Shown piece after piece: positions 25,748 to 35,043 of a stretch of 64,000 nucleotides of DNA; within the stretch, counting starts at the first letter, position 1, and every line of letters begins with the position of its first letter. Under the pieces are notes generated by a model. That model made no database searches, was not told where the DNA came from, and worked only from the letters and a program-made list of their open reading frames with translations. Source of the stretch: Fischerella sp. JS2 (GTDB lineage Bacteria; Cyanobacteriota; Cyanobacteriia; Cyanobacteriales; Nostocaceae); assembly GCF_032393985.1 (NCBI RefSeq), contig NZ_CP135918.1:1-64000 (forward strand), in the 5' to 3' direction. The translations under genes and the position numbers were made by a program.

Positions 25748-26605
25748 CTAACCTTGGTAATGTTGTGAAGAAAGGGGTGGTATATAGCGTTTACGCCGAC
25801 TTTGAACACTTTTCCAAAGTAATACGCAGCCGAAAATTAAGGTTGACAGCAGGACAACACTAGCTCCAGAAGCTATATCTAAGTAGTAGCTTAGATAAAT
25901 ACCTATAAATGCGATCCCAGCTCCTAAAATTCCTGAAATTACTATTACATAACCGAAGCGATCGCTCAATAATCGAGCAATGGAAGCGGGAATCACCACC
26001 GCAGAGATAATTAATGTCACTCCCAGAACGTTAAGTGTTGCCACCAGTAATGTCGCTAGCATTAAAGCAAATAATGTATCCATTGCGACTACAGGTACTC
26101 CATGAACTTGAGCCACTTCTCTGTCAAAACACCAAAATAGCAAAGGGCGATAAAACAAAAAAACTAAGCTTAAAATTACAACTGTCACACCTGTAACAAA
26201 CCACAAATCACTAGGAGAAACGCCCAGGACATTACCAAATAAAGCCGCCTCAAAGTTTTGACTGAATTTCCGATAAGTGCTGATTACGGCTACGCCCAAA
26301 GCAAAGCTAGCAGTTGTCACTATTCCAATAGCTGCATCTGAGTAAACTTTGCGCCCTGTTAAATATTGGATGAGCAAGGCAGCTGCAAATCCCCAAATTC
26401 CAGAACCAATATAAAAATTCAGTCCCAAAACGTAGCTTAGTACTGCTCCTCCTAAAATTGCATGGGAAAGACCGTGAGCAATGTAACTCATGCGGCGAGT
26501 AATAATGTACACTCCCATGACGCCGCACAATAGCCCCGCCATCACCCCAACAGCAATAGCACGGCTGAAAAATTCATACTGAAAAGGTTTGAGCAGAAAT
26601 TCCAT
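25748..26605 (-). CDS. Zn/Mn-type ABC transporter permease (ZnuB/MntB family)
   Basis: An inner-membrane permease of about 285 residues with eight or nine hydrophobic segments. It begins MEFLLKPFQYEFFSRAIAVG and contains GLSHAILGGAVLSYVLGLN and MDTLFALMLATLLVATLNVL, typical of the ABC-3 family. The open frame extends 40 residues further, but that part overlaps the ATPase gene upstream and is unlike the family, so the ATG at 26605 is chosen. It follows the ATPase gene after 25 bp and completes a three-gene importer with the substrate-binding lipoprotein. Confidence 0.92.
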   Translation of the reverse strand: MEFLLKPFQYEFFSRAIAVGVMAGLLCGVMGVYIITRRMSYIAHGLSHAILGGAVLSYVLGLNFYIGSGIWGFAAALLIQYLTGRKVYSDAAIGIVTTASFALGVAVISTYRKFSQNFEAALFGNVLGVSPSDLWFVTGVTVVILSLVFLFYRPLLFWCFDREVAQVHGVPVVAMDTLFALMLATLLVATLNVLGVTLIISAVVIPASIARLLSDRFGYVIVISGILGAGIAFIGIYLSYYLDIASGASVVLLSTLIFGCVLLWKSVQSRRKRYIPPLSSQHYQG

Positions 26606-26630
26606 TACTTTGATTAGAGATTGAGGATTT

Positions 26631-27473
26631 TCAATTGTGCGTGTTGTGGTTGGAGTGAGATTGTCGCAAAATGGGCGGCAAATTGTCTTGCATCTGATGG
26701 CGCAAAGAAGTACCTTCATTAGCAATCAAAATGCGATCGCTTTGGTGAAAGACTACCATTTCTGCACCAAAGGTCTTTTTCAAGGTAGCAGGAGTAAAAA
26801 TATCACTAGGCTGACCTTGAGCAATGATGCCATGATTGAAACACACTACCCAAGGTAGATGAGTTGCCACAGAGTTGAGGTCATGGGTAGAAAGCAGAAT
26901 CGTCAAACCCTGCTGATTTAGTTCAGCTAACAGGTGTAACAGTTCGTGCTGAACGCGCAAGTCTGAACTACTGGTGGGTTCGTCTAAAAGGACAATTTCT
27001 GGTTCTCCTACTAATGCGCGGGCAATGAATACTCGTTGTTGTTGTCCGCCAGATAACTCACCGATCGGGCGATGGGCGACATGAGCTACTCCTACTCGCT
27101 CCAGAAGTGCCTTTGCTGCTATGCGATCGCGTCGTGAAGACCAAGGCAGAAATTGTTTTTTGCGGTAACGTCCCATCATTACTACTTCTATTGCTGTGAC
27201 TGGAAAATTCCAATCTACTGTTTCTACCTGTGGCACATACCCGACTTTTGGCGGTGCTGTTCCTGACTTTAAGCGCTTTCCCTGAAACCAAATTTCACCA
27301 GCCCAAGGATGAACCAACCCTAATATTGCTTTCATCAGAGTGGTTTTGCCACTGCCTGAAGGCCCGACTAAGCCAGACAATTGCCCAGGATATAGGAGTA
27401 AATCAACGTTTGTCAAAACTGGTTGAGTTTGGAAACCACAAGTGAGATTTCTAATTTCTAGTATTGGTTCCAT
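26631..27473 (-). CDS. Zn/Mn-type ABC transporter ATP-binding protein
   Basis: A 280-residue ABC ATPase that powers the metal importer. It has Walker A GLVGPSGSGKTTL, the signature LSGGQQQRVFIARAL, Walker B EIVLLDEPTSSS and the H-loop LLSTHDLN. The C-terminal tail (HQMQDNLPPILRQSHSNHNT) is His- and Asn-rich and may contact metal, although that is only a guess. It is placed between the lipoprotein gene (18 bp gap) and the permease gene in the same direction, a standard binding protein-ATPase-permease operon. Confidence 0.93.
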   Translation of the reverse strand: MEPILEIRNLTCGFQTQPVLTNVDLLLYPGQLSGLVGPSGSGKTTLMKAILGLVHPWAGEIWFQGKRLKSGTAPPKVGYVPQVETVDWNFPVTAIEVVMMGRYRKKQFLPWSSRRDRIAAKALLERVGVAHVAHRPIGELSGGQQQRVFIARALVGEPEIVLLDEPTSSSDLRVQHELLHLLAELNQQGLTILLSTHDLNSVATHLPWVVCFNHGIIAQGQPSDIFTPATLKKTFGAEMVVFHQSDRILIANEGTSLRHQMQDNLPPILRQSHSNHNTHN

Positions 27474-27491
27474 GCCCTAGTTTGGTGAGTA

Positions 27492-28559
27492 CTACTGAGT
27501 CGTTTGAGTAGCAGTTGCGGTTGGGCCAACGACGTTGGTAGTGTTCAGCTTGTCAACCAGCTTGGGATTGCCCCCCAGATTTTCGGCAATGATTCGTAGA
27601 TTATTTGCCATCATGCCAATGTAGGTGTGTTGGGGATTGGTATTTTCAATGGCATTAGCCAAACCCGTGCCTGGTAATTCGTCATCAGCTGTGTTAGCTG
27701 TTTTTACTTTCGCTTCACGGGCAATTTGCTCTTCTACTTTGCTGGGGTATACCTCAGAACCAAAAATAGCAGGTACGCCCAGCTTACGAATCTGTTCGAT
27801 GAGTTTGGCAACGTCTTGAGCAGAAGGTTCTTTAAAATCTGAGGGTTGGATAGCACCAATCACTTCAAAGCCGTACTCTCTTGCCCAGTAAGCCCAAGAG
27901 TCGTGATATGTCAGAAGTTTACGATTTTTTGCTGGGATACTAGCCACGACTTCTCGTGTTACTTTGTCCAGCGCGTCGAGGCGTTGCAAGTAGTTATTTA
28001 AATTTTTGGCGTAGTATTCTTTACTCTGTGGATCTAATTGGGTTAATTGTTGAGCAGCTAGTTTGGCGTAAGCTTCAGCGTACTTAGGGTTTACCCATAA
28101 ATGCGGATTCGGATCTCCCTTTTCTTTAGGAAAGCTAAAGTCATAAATCCACTGACTTTCGGTGATTGTGTTGCTACCTAGCTCATAAATGTTTGTTTGT
28201 TTAGGTTTAGAAGCTTTTGCTAGTTTTTCGGTTGGACTTTCCAAGTGAAGTCCATTGACAATAATTAAATTAGCTTTGGATAGCAAATCAGCATCGCTAG
28301 GACGTGGTTCAAAAGTGTGGGAGTCAGTACCTTCGGGAATGATGCCTTTGACTTCAACGCGATCGCCTGCAATATTACTGACAATATTTGTTAACGGAGC
28401 TACCGTTGTTACAACCAAAGTTTTACTTTTATTTTGGTTTTGTACAGGCTGTACAGTCGTAGCAGTTTCGGAGGGACTAGGTGATACTGCTGTTTTTTGA
28501 GATGCATTACAAGCGCTCAGTGCTAGACCAAGTGCTAATAGCAAAGCAGGGATTTTCAT
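27492..28559 (-). CDS. Zn/Mn ABC transporter substrate-binding lipoprotein (ZnuA/TroA-like)
   Basis: The 355-residue cluster A-I binding protein has a lipoprotein signal ALLLALGLALSAC with lipidated Cys17, a Ser/Thr/Pro/Asn-rich linker, and the metal-binding fold. Candidate ligands are His81 (GTDSHTFEP), His153 (NPHLWVNP), His219 (LLTYHDSWAYW) and an acidic residue near 292-294. A His in the third position, where manganese-specific PsaA/MntC proteins have Glu, favours zinc or a TroA-like dual specificity. The His-rich loop of many ZnuA proteins is absent. It is the first gene of the operon; no unambiguous Zur or MntR site was recognised upstream. Confidence 0.92.
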   Translation of the reverse strand: MKIPALLLALGLALSACNASQKTAVSPSPSETATTVQPVQNQNKSKTLVVTTVAPLTNIVSNIAGDRVEVKGIIPEGTDSHTFEPRPSDADLLSKANLIIVNGLHLESPTEKLAKASKPKQTNIYELGSNTITESQWIYDFSFPKEKGDPNPHLWVNPKYAEAYAKLAAQQLTQLDPQSKEYYAKNLNNYLQRLDALDKVTREVVASIPAKNRKLLTYHDSWAYWAREYGFEVIGAIQPSDFKEPSAQDVAKLIEQIRKLGVPAIFGSEVYPSKVEEQIAREAKVKTANTADDELPGTGLANAIENTNPQHTYIGMMANNLRIIAENLGGNPKLVDKLNTTNVVGPTATATQTTQ

Positions 28560-28930
28560 TACTTAATAGTAATAAATTCATAATTGTTAATTTCTTTCTC
28601 AGTACACCTTTTTTCTAATAATTAATGCAATGCCCTACTAGGGGATATTAAAGTACTTTTTAGATTTTTTTAAGATAAATCCCCTTTGAGAATTAACTCT
28701 CTTTTTCTGACTATTAATTAAGTTATTTCTCAAGATAGATGTAATTTAATGAAATCAAAGCCGTTCCTTATGTTACTGTACATTGCTTATGAGAAACTTG
28801 TTGTTAACAATTATCCTTATTTCTATCCTTCAGTCAATGTCCAAAATTGCCCTAATCACTTTACTAATAATTAAATGCACACAGATAAAACTTACCTGTA
28901 TGCATTAATAAATCTCTTAAAATTTAATAT
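28560..28930. other. Promoter region of the metal ABC operon
   Basis: AT-rich DNA between moeB and the metal-transport operon. It contains a short CCCTACTAGGGG palindrome (about 28631-28642) and TTAATTAATG-like runs. A Zur-type box could not be identified confidently by eye. Confidence 0.45.
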
Positions 28931-30103
28931 CTAATATGTAGGCACAGATGGATCAACTTCCTTACTCCAAGCCAGAATTCCACCCTTGACGTTTGTACCA
29001 TCAATTCCTGCTTGCTTGAGGATTCCCAAAGCTTTTGCAGAACGCATACCCGACTTACAATGAACAATCAAGCGATGACCGTTCACTAGTTCCTGGACTT
29101 TGTTAACACCATCACCATTTTCAATATCAGGTAAAGGTACTAATACAGAACCAGGAATCTTGGCAATTTCATATTCATTTGGGTTGCGAACATCCAGTAG
29201 TACAAAATTGTCAGCACCGCTATCCAACAACTGCTTCAATTCTTGCACAGTCATTTCGGAAAGTTCCATTTGCTGTTTAGCCTCCTCTGCTTGCGCTTGT
29301 GGAATACCGCAGAATTGTTCGTAATCTATCAACTTTTCAATTACTGGACGTACCGGGTTGGGACGCAACTTCAATTCGCGGAATTTCATTTCTAAGGCAT
29401 TGTACAGCAGTAAGCGTCCACTTAAAGTATTACCCTGACCCATGATAATTTTGACAGTTTCTGTTGCCTGGATAACACCAATAATTCCTGGTAAAATCCC
29501 CAAGACACCGCCTTCTGCACAGGAAGGAACCATCCCTGGTGGTGGGGGTTCTGGGTACAAATCACGATAATTTGGCCCACCCTCGTAGTTAAATACCGTT
29601 GCTTGTCCTTCAAAGCGGAAAATAGAACCGTAAACGTTGGGTTTATCCAACAACACGCAAGCATCATTAACCAGATAGCGTGTCGGGAAATTATCAGTTC
29701 CATCAACTACAACATCATAAGGTCTAATAATGTCGAGGGCATTTTCGGAACTAAGACGAGTTTCGTAAAGATCAACCTGACAATAGGGATTAATTTCGAG
29801 AATGCGATTCTTAGCTGATTCAATCTTGGGTTTACCCACCCAAGAAGTACCATGAATCACCTGGCGCTGTAGGTTAGAAGTATCGACAACATCGAAATCA
29901 ACAATACCGATGCGTCCAATACCCGCCGCCGCCAGATATAAAAGTAACGGTGAACCCAGTCCACCTGTACCGATACATAGTACGCTAGCAGCCTTAAGGC
30001 GCTTTTGCCCTTCTACACCTACTTCCGGCAAAATTAGGTGTCGGGAGTAGCGTTCGTAATCGTCTTTTGTTAGCTGGATTTCATCCAAATTCGGATTTAG
30101 CAT
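28931..30103 (-). CDS. moeB: MoeB/Uba4-type E1-like adenylyltransferase with rhodanese domain
   Basis: A 390-residue fusion that activates a ubiquitin-like sulfur carrier (MoaD or ThiS type) by adenylation, then supplies sulfur. The E1-like domain (about 10-260) has the nucleotide loop GTGGLGSPLLLYLAAAGIG with DFDVVDTSNLQRQ and the region GMVPSCAEGGVLGILPGIIG, resembling eukaryotic MOCS3/Uba4. The C-terminal rhodanese domain (about 275-390) has the active loop VHCKSGMRSAK with its catalytic Cys. It belongs to molybdopterin, thiamine or tRNA thiolation chemistry; the partner carrier is not encoded nearby. The JAMM-protease gene lies upstream on the same strand, a pairing seen in sulfur-carrier pathways. 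Confidence 0.93.
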   Translation of the reverse strand: MLNPNLDEIQLTKDDYERYSRHLILPEVGVEGQKRLKAASVLCIGTGGLGSPLLLYLAAAGIGRIGIVDFDVVDTSNLQRQVIHGTSWVGKPKIESAKNRILEINPYCQVDLYETRLSSENALDIIRPYDVVVDGTDNFPTRYLVNDACVLLDKPNVYGSIFRFEGQATVFNYEGGPNYRDLYPEPPPPGMVPSCAEGGVLGILPGIIGVIQATETVKIIMGQGNTLSGRLLLYNALEMKFRELKLRPNPVRPVIEKLIDYEQFCGIPQAQAEEAKQQMELSEMTVQELKQLLDSGADNFVLLDVRNPNEYEIAKIPGSVLVPLPDIENGDGVNKVQELVNGHRLIVHCKSGMRSAKALGILKQAGIDGTNVKGGILAWSKEVDPSVPTY

Positions 30104-30181
30104 AGCAGTTAGATGAGGAAGCGCGGACTTTATATCCTACCCAAAAACGATACCCTTTGTATCTTGGTGTCTTAGTGGTTT

Positions 30182-30640
30182 TTAAAGTAACTTTTCAATT
30201 GTCTCTGGTTGAAACTGGTGGTGATCATCAAGACACCAGCTATTAATTTCACCAGCTTTGCCATTTTGCACAGAAATTATTATGTAAGAGTATGCTTGCC
30301 AAGCACAGAGTCGGTCAAATTCTGAGGGAATTGCTGGATAGTCAGGATGAGAGTGATAAATACCTATTATATCGATAGAGCTTACCCGTGCTGCTTTTTG
30401 TGCTTTTAACATTACTTGGGGCGCGATCGCATACCTGCGCTGCTTCTCGTGTATGATTTCATCACCAGGAAAATCTGCCGCAGCTGCTGCACTCCAAGCA
30501 TTTTCCGTGGGCATAATTTCAATTACAGTTTTGCCATCATCACCTAAATCACCAAAGATAATACCGCAGCACTCCTCCGGATAAGTTGCTTCGGCGTGAC
30601 TACAGATAATTTGCAAATGTTGGGGAGTGAGTTTAATCAT
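30182..30640 (-). CDS. JAMM/MPN (Mov34, M67) metallopeptidase
   Basis: The 152-residue protein has the JAMM zinc motif: a Glu in YPEECCGIIFG (about 19-29) and IIGIYHSHPDYPAIPSEFD, giving H-x-H-P...S-x-x-D. Bacterial members remove amino acids or peptides from the C terminus of ubiquitin-like sulfur carriers (for example Mec acting on CysO). It is 78 bp upstream of moeB on the same strand and probably shares its transcript, which suggests a joint role in sulfur-carrier processing. Length and residues look intact. Confidence 0.9.
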   Translation of the reverse strand: MIKLTPQHLQIICSHAEATYPEECCGIIFGDLGDDGKTVIEIMPTENAWSAAAAADFPGDEIIHEKQRRYAIAPQVMLKAQKAARVSSIDIIGIYHSHPDYPAIPSEFDRLCAWQAYSYIIISVQNGKAGEINSWCLDDHHQFQPETIEKLL

Positions 30641-30649
30641 AGAACGACT

Positions 30650-30778
30650 GTTAGTGGTTAGGAGATAGTAGTTAATAGTTGGTTTTTAACCACTGTACGG
30701 GCGAAGCATTCGTAAGAAAACATTTCGTTTTTAATTCAAGATACCCATACAAATGCTTCGCCCCTACTAACCACTAAC
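30650..30778. repeat. Nested inverted repeat, MITE-like
   Basis: Outer arms GTTAGTGGTTAG (30650-30661) and CTAACCACTAAC (30767-30778) and inner arms GGGCGAAGCATT (30699-30710) and AATGCTTCGCCC (30752-30763) are exact inverted pairs. The unit is about 130 bp, non-coding, and sits between two minus-strand genes. Confidence 0.7.
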
Positions 30779-30784
30779 TACTAA

Positions 30785-31141
30785 CTATCTATGGCTCAGC
30801 TTATCAATGAACAATTCCAATAATTCTTTTGCTTCCACTGTCTTGCTGACTAGGCGATCGTAATCAGTAGAATCAAGCATATCCAATTCATAACACAGCA
30901 AGAGATAATACTCTACCTCAATCGCTGCATCCATTGCCATTTCCAGAAAATTAACTTGATCTTCTCTGTCTTCGCGATTGCATCCCTGGGCTATTTTCAC
31001 GGGGATTGCAGAACAGGCTAAACGTATTTGTTGTGTTAACCCCAGTAATTCCTCTTCTGGGAAAGACTGTGTAGCTTCATAGACTGCAACTGTTAACTCA
31101 TGGGCTTTTTCCCATTCTCTGAGTTCTCGGAAGTCTGTCAT
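30785..31141 (-). CDS. Four-helix bundle protein (23S rRNA intervening-sequence type)
   Basis: The product of about 118 residues starts MTDFRELREWEKAHELTVAV and continues YEATQSFPEEELLGLTQQIR, matching the short 'four helix bundle protein' family first noted in 23S rRNA intervening sequences. RLACSAIPVKIAQGCNREDR and MAMDAAIEVEYYLLLCYELD are the second and third helices. The function is unknown, and the family is common and multicopy in cyanobacteria. The open frame reaches 15 residues further upstream, but family alignment by eye favours the ATG at 31141. Confidence 0.87.
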   Translation of the reverse strand: MTDFRELREWEKAHELTVAVYEATQSFPEEELLGLTQQIRLACSAIPVKIAQGCNREDREDQVNFLEMAMDAAIEVEYYLLLCYELDMLDSTDYDRLVSKTVEAKELLELFIDKLSHR

Positions 31142-31244
31142 TTTGATTGTATACCCCTGAAAAATAGTAGGGTGGGTACTACCCACCTTACTACTATGCC
31201 ACTCGATGAGTGTTTAGTGTTTATTATTTCTAATTTGAGAAAAT

Positions 31245-31325
31245 TCCAAAGCCCACATCCCCGACTTCATTGGAGAAGTCGGGAATCTTAGCTCTCACAA
31301 ATGATTTAAGAATGCTATAGCTACG
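31245..31325. repeat. Dispersed hairpin repeat, inverted copy
   Basis: CCCACATCCCCGACTTC, a short loop and GAAGTCGGGAATCTTAG form the hairpin, ending ACAAATGATTTAAGAATGCT ATAG, the reverse of the CTAAATCATTCGT end seen at 12826 and 23205. Confidence 0.75.
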
Positions 31326-31417
31326 CTAAGGTGTTGATAGGAGCCTGATCCCATTTATAAAATCAGGAAAATAAACCTTGTTTTCCAACAATTATTTATT
31401 TCTAATATCGAAATCAC

Positions 31418-32464
31418 ATGCCACCTTTACCTACATACACTCAACAACCTTGGACAGAAACCTACAGTGAAATTATTGACGTTCGCTCTCCTCAAGAATT
31501 TACTGAAGATCACATTCCTGGCGCAATTAATTTACCTGTATTATATGATTCTGAACGCGTAGAAGTAGGAAGAACATACAAACAAATTAACCCGTTTCAA
31601 GCGAGGAAATTAGGTGCAGCTTTGGTAGCAAAAAATCTCTCTGAGCATATTACTCAACATTTTGCCAATAAAGAAAAGAAATATCATCCTTTAATATATT
31701 GCTGGCGCGGTGGACAGCGTTCTTTAAGTATGGCTTTGGTACTTAGCCAAATCGGTTGGCGGGTAACACTACTTGAAGGCGGCTACAAAACTTATCGTGC
31801 TTATGTGCGTCAGCAAATAGAAGAATTGCCCAAAAAATTTACCTACAAAATACTGTGTGGTTTTACTGGTAGTGGTAAAACCCATATTTTACAGCAAATG
31901 CGTGAACGGGGCGCTCAAGTATTAGATTTAGAAAATTTAGCTCAACATCGTGGTTCTCTATTAGGTGAGGAATGGCAAGATAAACTTTCACCTCAGCCTT
32001 CACAAAAGTACTTTGAATCATTACTTTTACAACAACTACAAAGCTTTAATCCTAATCAACCCATTTGGATAGAGTCAGAAAGTATAAAAATCGGTAAAAT
32101 TTATTTACCCAAGTCTTTGTGGGAGAAAATGAAACAAGCCTGTTGTATAGAAATTCAACTACCAATTACTGTCAGAATTAAATTTCTATTACAAAAATAT
32201 TCCCATTTCATAGAATATCCTGATATTTTAAAATTAAAATTGGAAACACTTAAATACCGTTATGGGTGGGAAAAAATACAACAATGGTATCAATTGATTG
32301 ATGCTGAAAAGTGGGAAGTATTTATCAAAGATATTTTACATATTCACTACGATCCAACCTACCGCAAATCTATTCAACGCAATTTTAGTAATATTAAACA
32401 GGTGAGATATCTATACGATTTATCTAATGAAAGTATAAATGCTTTATTAGATTTAAGTTTGTAA
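31418..32464 (+). CDS. mnmH: tRNA 2-selenouridine/geranyl-2-thiouridine synthase MnmH
   Basis: A 348-residue rhodanese-P-loop fusion acting on the wobble uridine of selected tRNAs, replacing sulfur of 2-thiouridine through a geranylated intermediate. The rhodanese domain has RSPQEFTEDHIPGAINLPVL and the active loop LIYCWRGGQRS with catalytic Cys95. The second domain begins GFTGSGKTHILQQM with P-loop K154. Length and architecture are typical. No selD is present in the window, so selenium use cannot be judged. The start ATG is preceded by AT-rich DNA with no clear Shine-Dalgarno sequence. Confidence 0.93.
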   Translation: MPPLPTYTQQPWTETYSEIIDVRSPQEFTEDHIPGAINLPVLYDSERVEVGRTYKQINPFQARKLGAALVAKNLSEHITQHFANKEKKYHPLIYCWRGGQRSLSMALVLSQIGWRVTLLEGGYKTYRAYVRQQIEELPKKFTYKILCGFTGSGKTHILQQMRERGAQVLDLENLAQHRGSLLGEEWQDKLSPQPSQKYFESLLLQQLQSFNPNQPIWIESESIKIGKIYLPKSLWEKMKQACCIEIQLPITVRIKFLLQKYSHFIEYPDILKLKLETLKYRYGWEKIQQWYQLIDAEKWEVFIKDILHIHYDPTYRKSIQRNFSNIKQVRYLYDLSNESINALLDLSL

Positions 32465-32800
32465 ATGAATACAATCAATCTCTTCTTCTATTTCTGTGTT
32501 GTCTCTTGCTTCATGCAGTTTATTAATGCATCATTTTAACTTTACTACGCTAGTAGGTCGGGTCAAGTTTACAACACTCAACATCATCAGGATAAGTTGG
32601 GTTGCTTTGTGTCAAGCTAACCTAGTTTAATGCAAAAATTTAGCTGTGTCGCGCCACTACAATTTAATGTTTACTTACCTAACAGCTACTTACCATGTTT
32701 TTTCTGTCTGCTTGAGTACAAAAATTGTACTCGACTTTAAAAATTTAATAAAACCACCACTAAACTGTAAACTTTTAATTTGTTCAGTAACTGGTTTACC
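32465..32800. repeat. Spacer with a dispersed-repeat arm
   Basis: Holds no gene. GTCGCGCCACTACAATTTAATGTTTACTT near 32648-32676 (shown in part: GCGCCACTACAATTTAATG) resembles the right end of the MITE-like element at 42858-42969. Confidence 0.5.
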
Positions 32801-33112
32801 TTATTGCTGATTAAACTTACTACCCAAAGTCCTAATATCAATGTAACTTCCAGGAGATTTAATAGTTAAATTGATGATAATCTGTTTAAGTGCCTCTTCT
32901 AAATCAGCCTGAGATTTAATATTAGACACTAAACATGAAGAAACACTATTTTCTTGTACTGTCTCAATACTATCTAATTCTGGGCTGTCACCAATTTCAA
33001 ATAGCGCTACATATAACTCAGATTTTTCATCAATTTGATGAATGACAAATTCATTAGGATAGTTGATAAAAATTTCTCTTGCTCTTTTACTAGGGAAATG
33101 CTTAGATACCAA
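32801..33112 (-). CDS. Hypothetical protein, 103 aa
   Basis: No family was recognised. The frame encodes about 103 residues with a hydrophobic-polar pattern (FVIHQIDEKSELYVALFEIG, EEALKQIIINLTIKSPGSYI) suggestive of a small alpha/beta protein. It begins with a TTG and has no good ribosome-binding site; an in-frame stop lies about ten codons upstream, so the N terminus may be missing. Possible remnant of a larger gene. A plus-strand frame over the same DNA (33035-33247) looks less protein-like. Confidence 0.4.
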   Translation of the reverse strand: MVSKHFPSKRAREIFINYPNEFVIHQIDEKSELYVALFEIGDSPELDSIETVQENSVSSCLVSNIKSQADLEEALKQIIINLTIKSPGSYIDIRTLGSKFNQQ

Positions 33113-33348
33113 TTCGCTAATACTTATTTGATATTGATTTTAAAAAATTTGGGTGTGACAGACAGTAATTCTTCTATGCTATATCTAAATCATAAACTAT
33201 CTGAAATACGCAAAAGTACTGAGGAGAAATCATTTTTCATAGGTTAAGCTACTTTGGCTTTTAAATTGTGATTCTTTGCCAAAAAGAAATAATCTAGTTA
33301 ACATAACCCCTGAAAAAATTTTATTTCCTCCTGCCCTCTGCCTCCTAT

Positions 33349-35043
33349 TTAGACCAATCCCAACTGCTGCTTTAAAGCTTCTGGCATATTTACTGTTTTA
33401 TCTAAACCACGTACATCTTCCCACTCTAAATTTTCATTCCAAGTCATTTTTTCTAGGTTGGCGTCGCTAAGATCTGCGCCGCCTAAAATCGCATAACTCA
33501 GGTTTGTATAACTGAGGTCTGCGCCACTGAGAATTGCACCACTCAAATTACTACCACTCAGGTTAGCGCTGCTGAGGTTGGCGTAACTAAGGTCAGTACC
33601 AAAGAGAATAGCATCGCTGATGTCTGCACCACTGAGATCAGCTTCGTTGAGAAGCACGCCACTAAGATCAGCTTCGTTGAGAATTACATCAGTGAGGTCT
33701 ACACCACCTAGATCTGCACCCAAAAGAATTGCACTTCTGAGGTTAGCACCATTGAGTTTAGCACCGTTTAGTTTGGCGTAGCTGAGATCGGCGGCGATGA
33801 GAATAGCATTTCTCAAGTTTGTGCTAAAGAGAATAGTGTCGCTGAGGTTACTGCCTTTAAGATCAGCATGATTGAGGTCTGTACCGCTGAGGTCGGCGCG
33901 GCAAAGGTCGGCATAGCTGAGGTTAGCACCGTTGAGGTTCGCATCACTAAGATTAGCACCGAAGAGAATCGCGTGACTAAGATAGCTACTGCTGAGTTTT
34001 GCATCCCTAAGATTGCCACTAGTCAAGTTAGCATGGCTAAGATCAGCACCACTGAGATTAGCACTGCTGAGGTCGGCGTGACTGAGGTCGGCACGGTAAA
34101 GATCCGCACCAGCCAGGTTAGCACCACTGAGGTTGGTACTGCTAAGATCAGTACACCTGAGATTAGCACCAGCTAAGTTAGCACCACTGAGGTTAGCATC
34201 ACCAAGGTTAGCAGTGCTAAGATTAGCACCACTGAAGTTAACACCAGTCAGGTTTGCATCCCCAAGATAAGCACTAGTGAGGTTAGCAGCGCTGAAGTTA
34301 ACACCAGTTAGGTTTGCGTCCCCAAGATAAGCGCCACTAAAGTTATTGCTTTGGAGGAATTCCCCAACAACACTACAAAAATTACCAATTTCGATCGCAT
34401 CGCTATAATTTATGACACGTAGGAGTTGGGATGTAAAAAAATTATCTTGATGTCGTTCACCAGAAGGATAGAAAATTATTTGGGCTTTAAGGTCATCTCG
34501 CTGTTGGGCATAGCGATGCAACTCCAATAGTAAAATCAACACATTTAGTCCTGTATTGATGTCTACCTGTCGTAGTCCGATCGCAATATTTTGCGCCTGC
34601 AACTGCAACATCTTTTTTTGGGGTAAATTTTCACTGGGTGCTGCATCTATAAATACCCCCTCACACCAACGCCGATAAAAATCTTCTAAACGCTGAAATA
34701 ACAGCACAGGTCGAAAATCATTACTAGCAACCAACCTCTGCATTACTGCTTGCACAACTTCAATTGTTAATGCAGTATTTCCTAATAAATCATAAATGTT
34801 CTCATCTAATTGGCGATCGCTGATTTTAATATTCAATAAATCGTTGTTTTTTGTCCATTCTTCCAAGCTTTGCTGCAATTGTTCAGGTGATAGCAATTCT
34901 CTTAAATTATTTTGATGATTATTAATTTTTACTAAAGGGAAAACCCCTTGTAGTTCAAGACCCGTTAGATTTGATATCTCTTGTTCTTCTGTTCTTCTAA
35001 TATAAGTTATCAAACGCTTCCAGACTTTATATAATAGTGCCAT
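33349..35043 (-). CDS. Pentapeptide repeat protein with N-terminal helical domain
   Basis: The 564-residue protein has an N-terminal non-repeat domain of about 235 residues (beginning MALLYKVWKRLITYIRRTEE) followed by about 60 pentapeptides of the A(D/N)LxX type, for example ANLSGANLAGADL. These should fold into a right-handed quadrilateral beta helix. The role of such proteins is usually unknown; some mimic DNA or scaffold complexes. The C-terminal cap reads LEKMTWNENLEWEDVRGLDK. The gene has a strong 15-bp DNA periodicity, which also creates long frames on the opposite strand that are not genes. A 30-bp palindrome lies 87 bp upstream. Confidence 0.9.
   Translation of the reverse strand: MALLYKVWKRLITYIRRTEEQEISNLTGLELQGVFPLVKINNHQNNLRELLSPEQLQQSLEEWTKNNDLLNIKISDRQLDENIYDLLGNTALTIEVVQAVMQRLVASNDFRPVLLFQRLEDFYRRWCEGVFIDAAPSENLPQKKMLQLQAQNIAIGLRQVDINTGLNVLILLLELHRYAQQRDDLKAQIIFYPSGERHQDNFFTSQLLRVINYSDAIEIGNFCSVVGEFLQSNNFSGAYLGDANLTGVNFSAANLTSAYLGDANLTGVNFSGANLSTANLGDANLSGANLAGANLRCTDLSSTNLSGANLAGADLYRADLSHADLSSANLSGADLSHANLTSGNLRDAKLSSSYLSHAILFGANLSDANLNGANLSYADLCRADLSGTDLNHADLKGSNLSDTILFSTNLRNAILIAADLSYAKLNGAKLNGANLRSAILLGADLGGVDLTDVILNEADLSGVLLNEADLSGADISDAILFGTDLSYANLSSANLSGSNLSGAILSGADLSYTNLSYAILGGADLSDANLEKMTWNENLEWEDVRGLDKTVNMPEALKQQLGLV

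Noticed and set aside
33035-33247. Plus-strand 70-codon frame over the hypothetical gene at 32801
   Set aside because: No ribosome-binding site or conserved feature; the minus-strand frame looks more protein-like, though it too is uncertain.
33813-34176. Open frames on both strands inside the pentapeptide gene
   Set aside because: They result from the 15-bp DNA periodicity of the pentapeptide repeat and give only low-complexity peptides.
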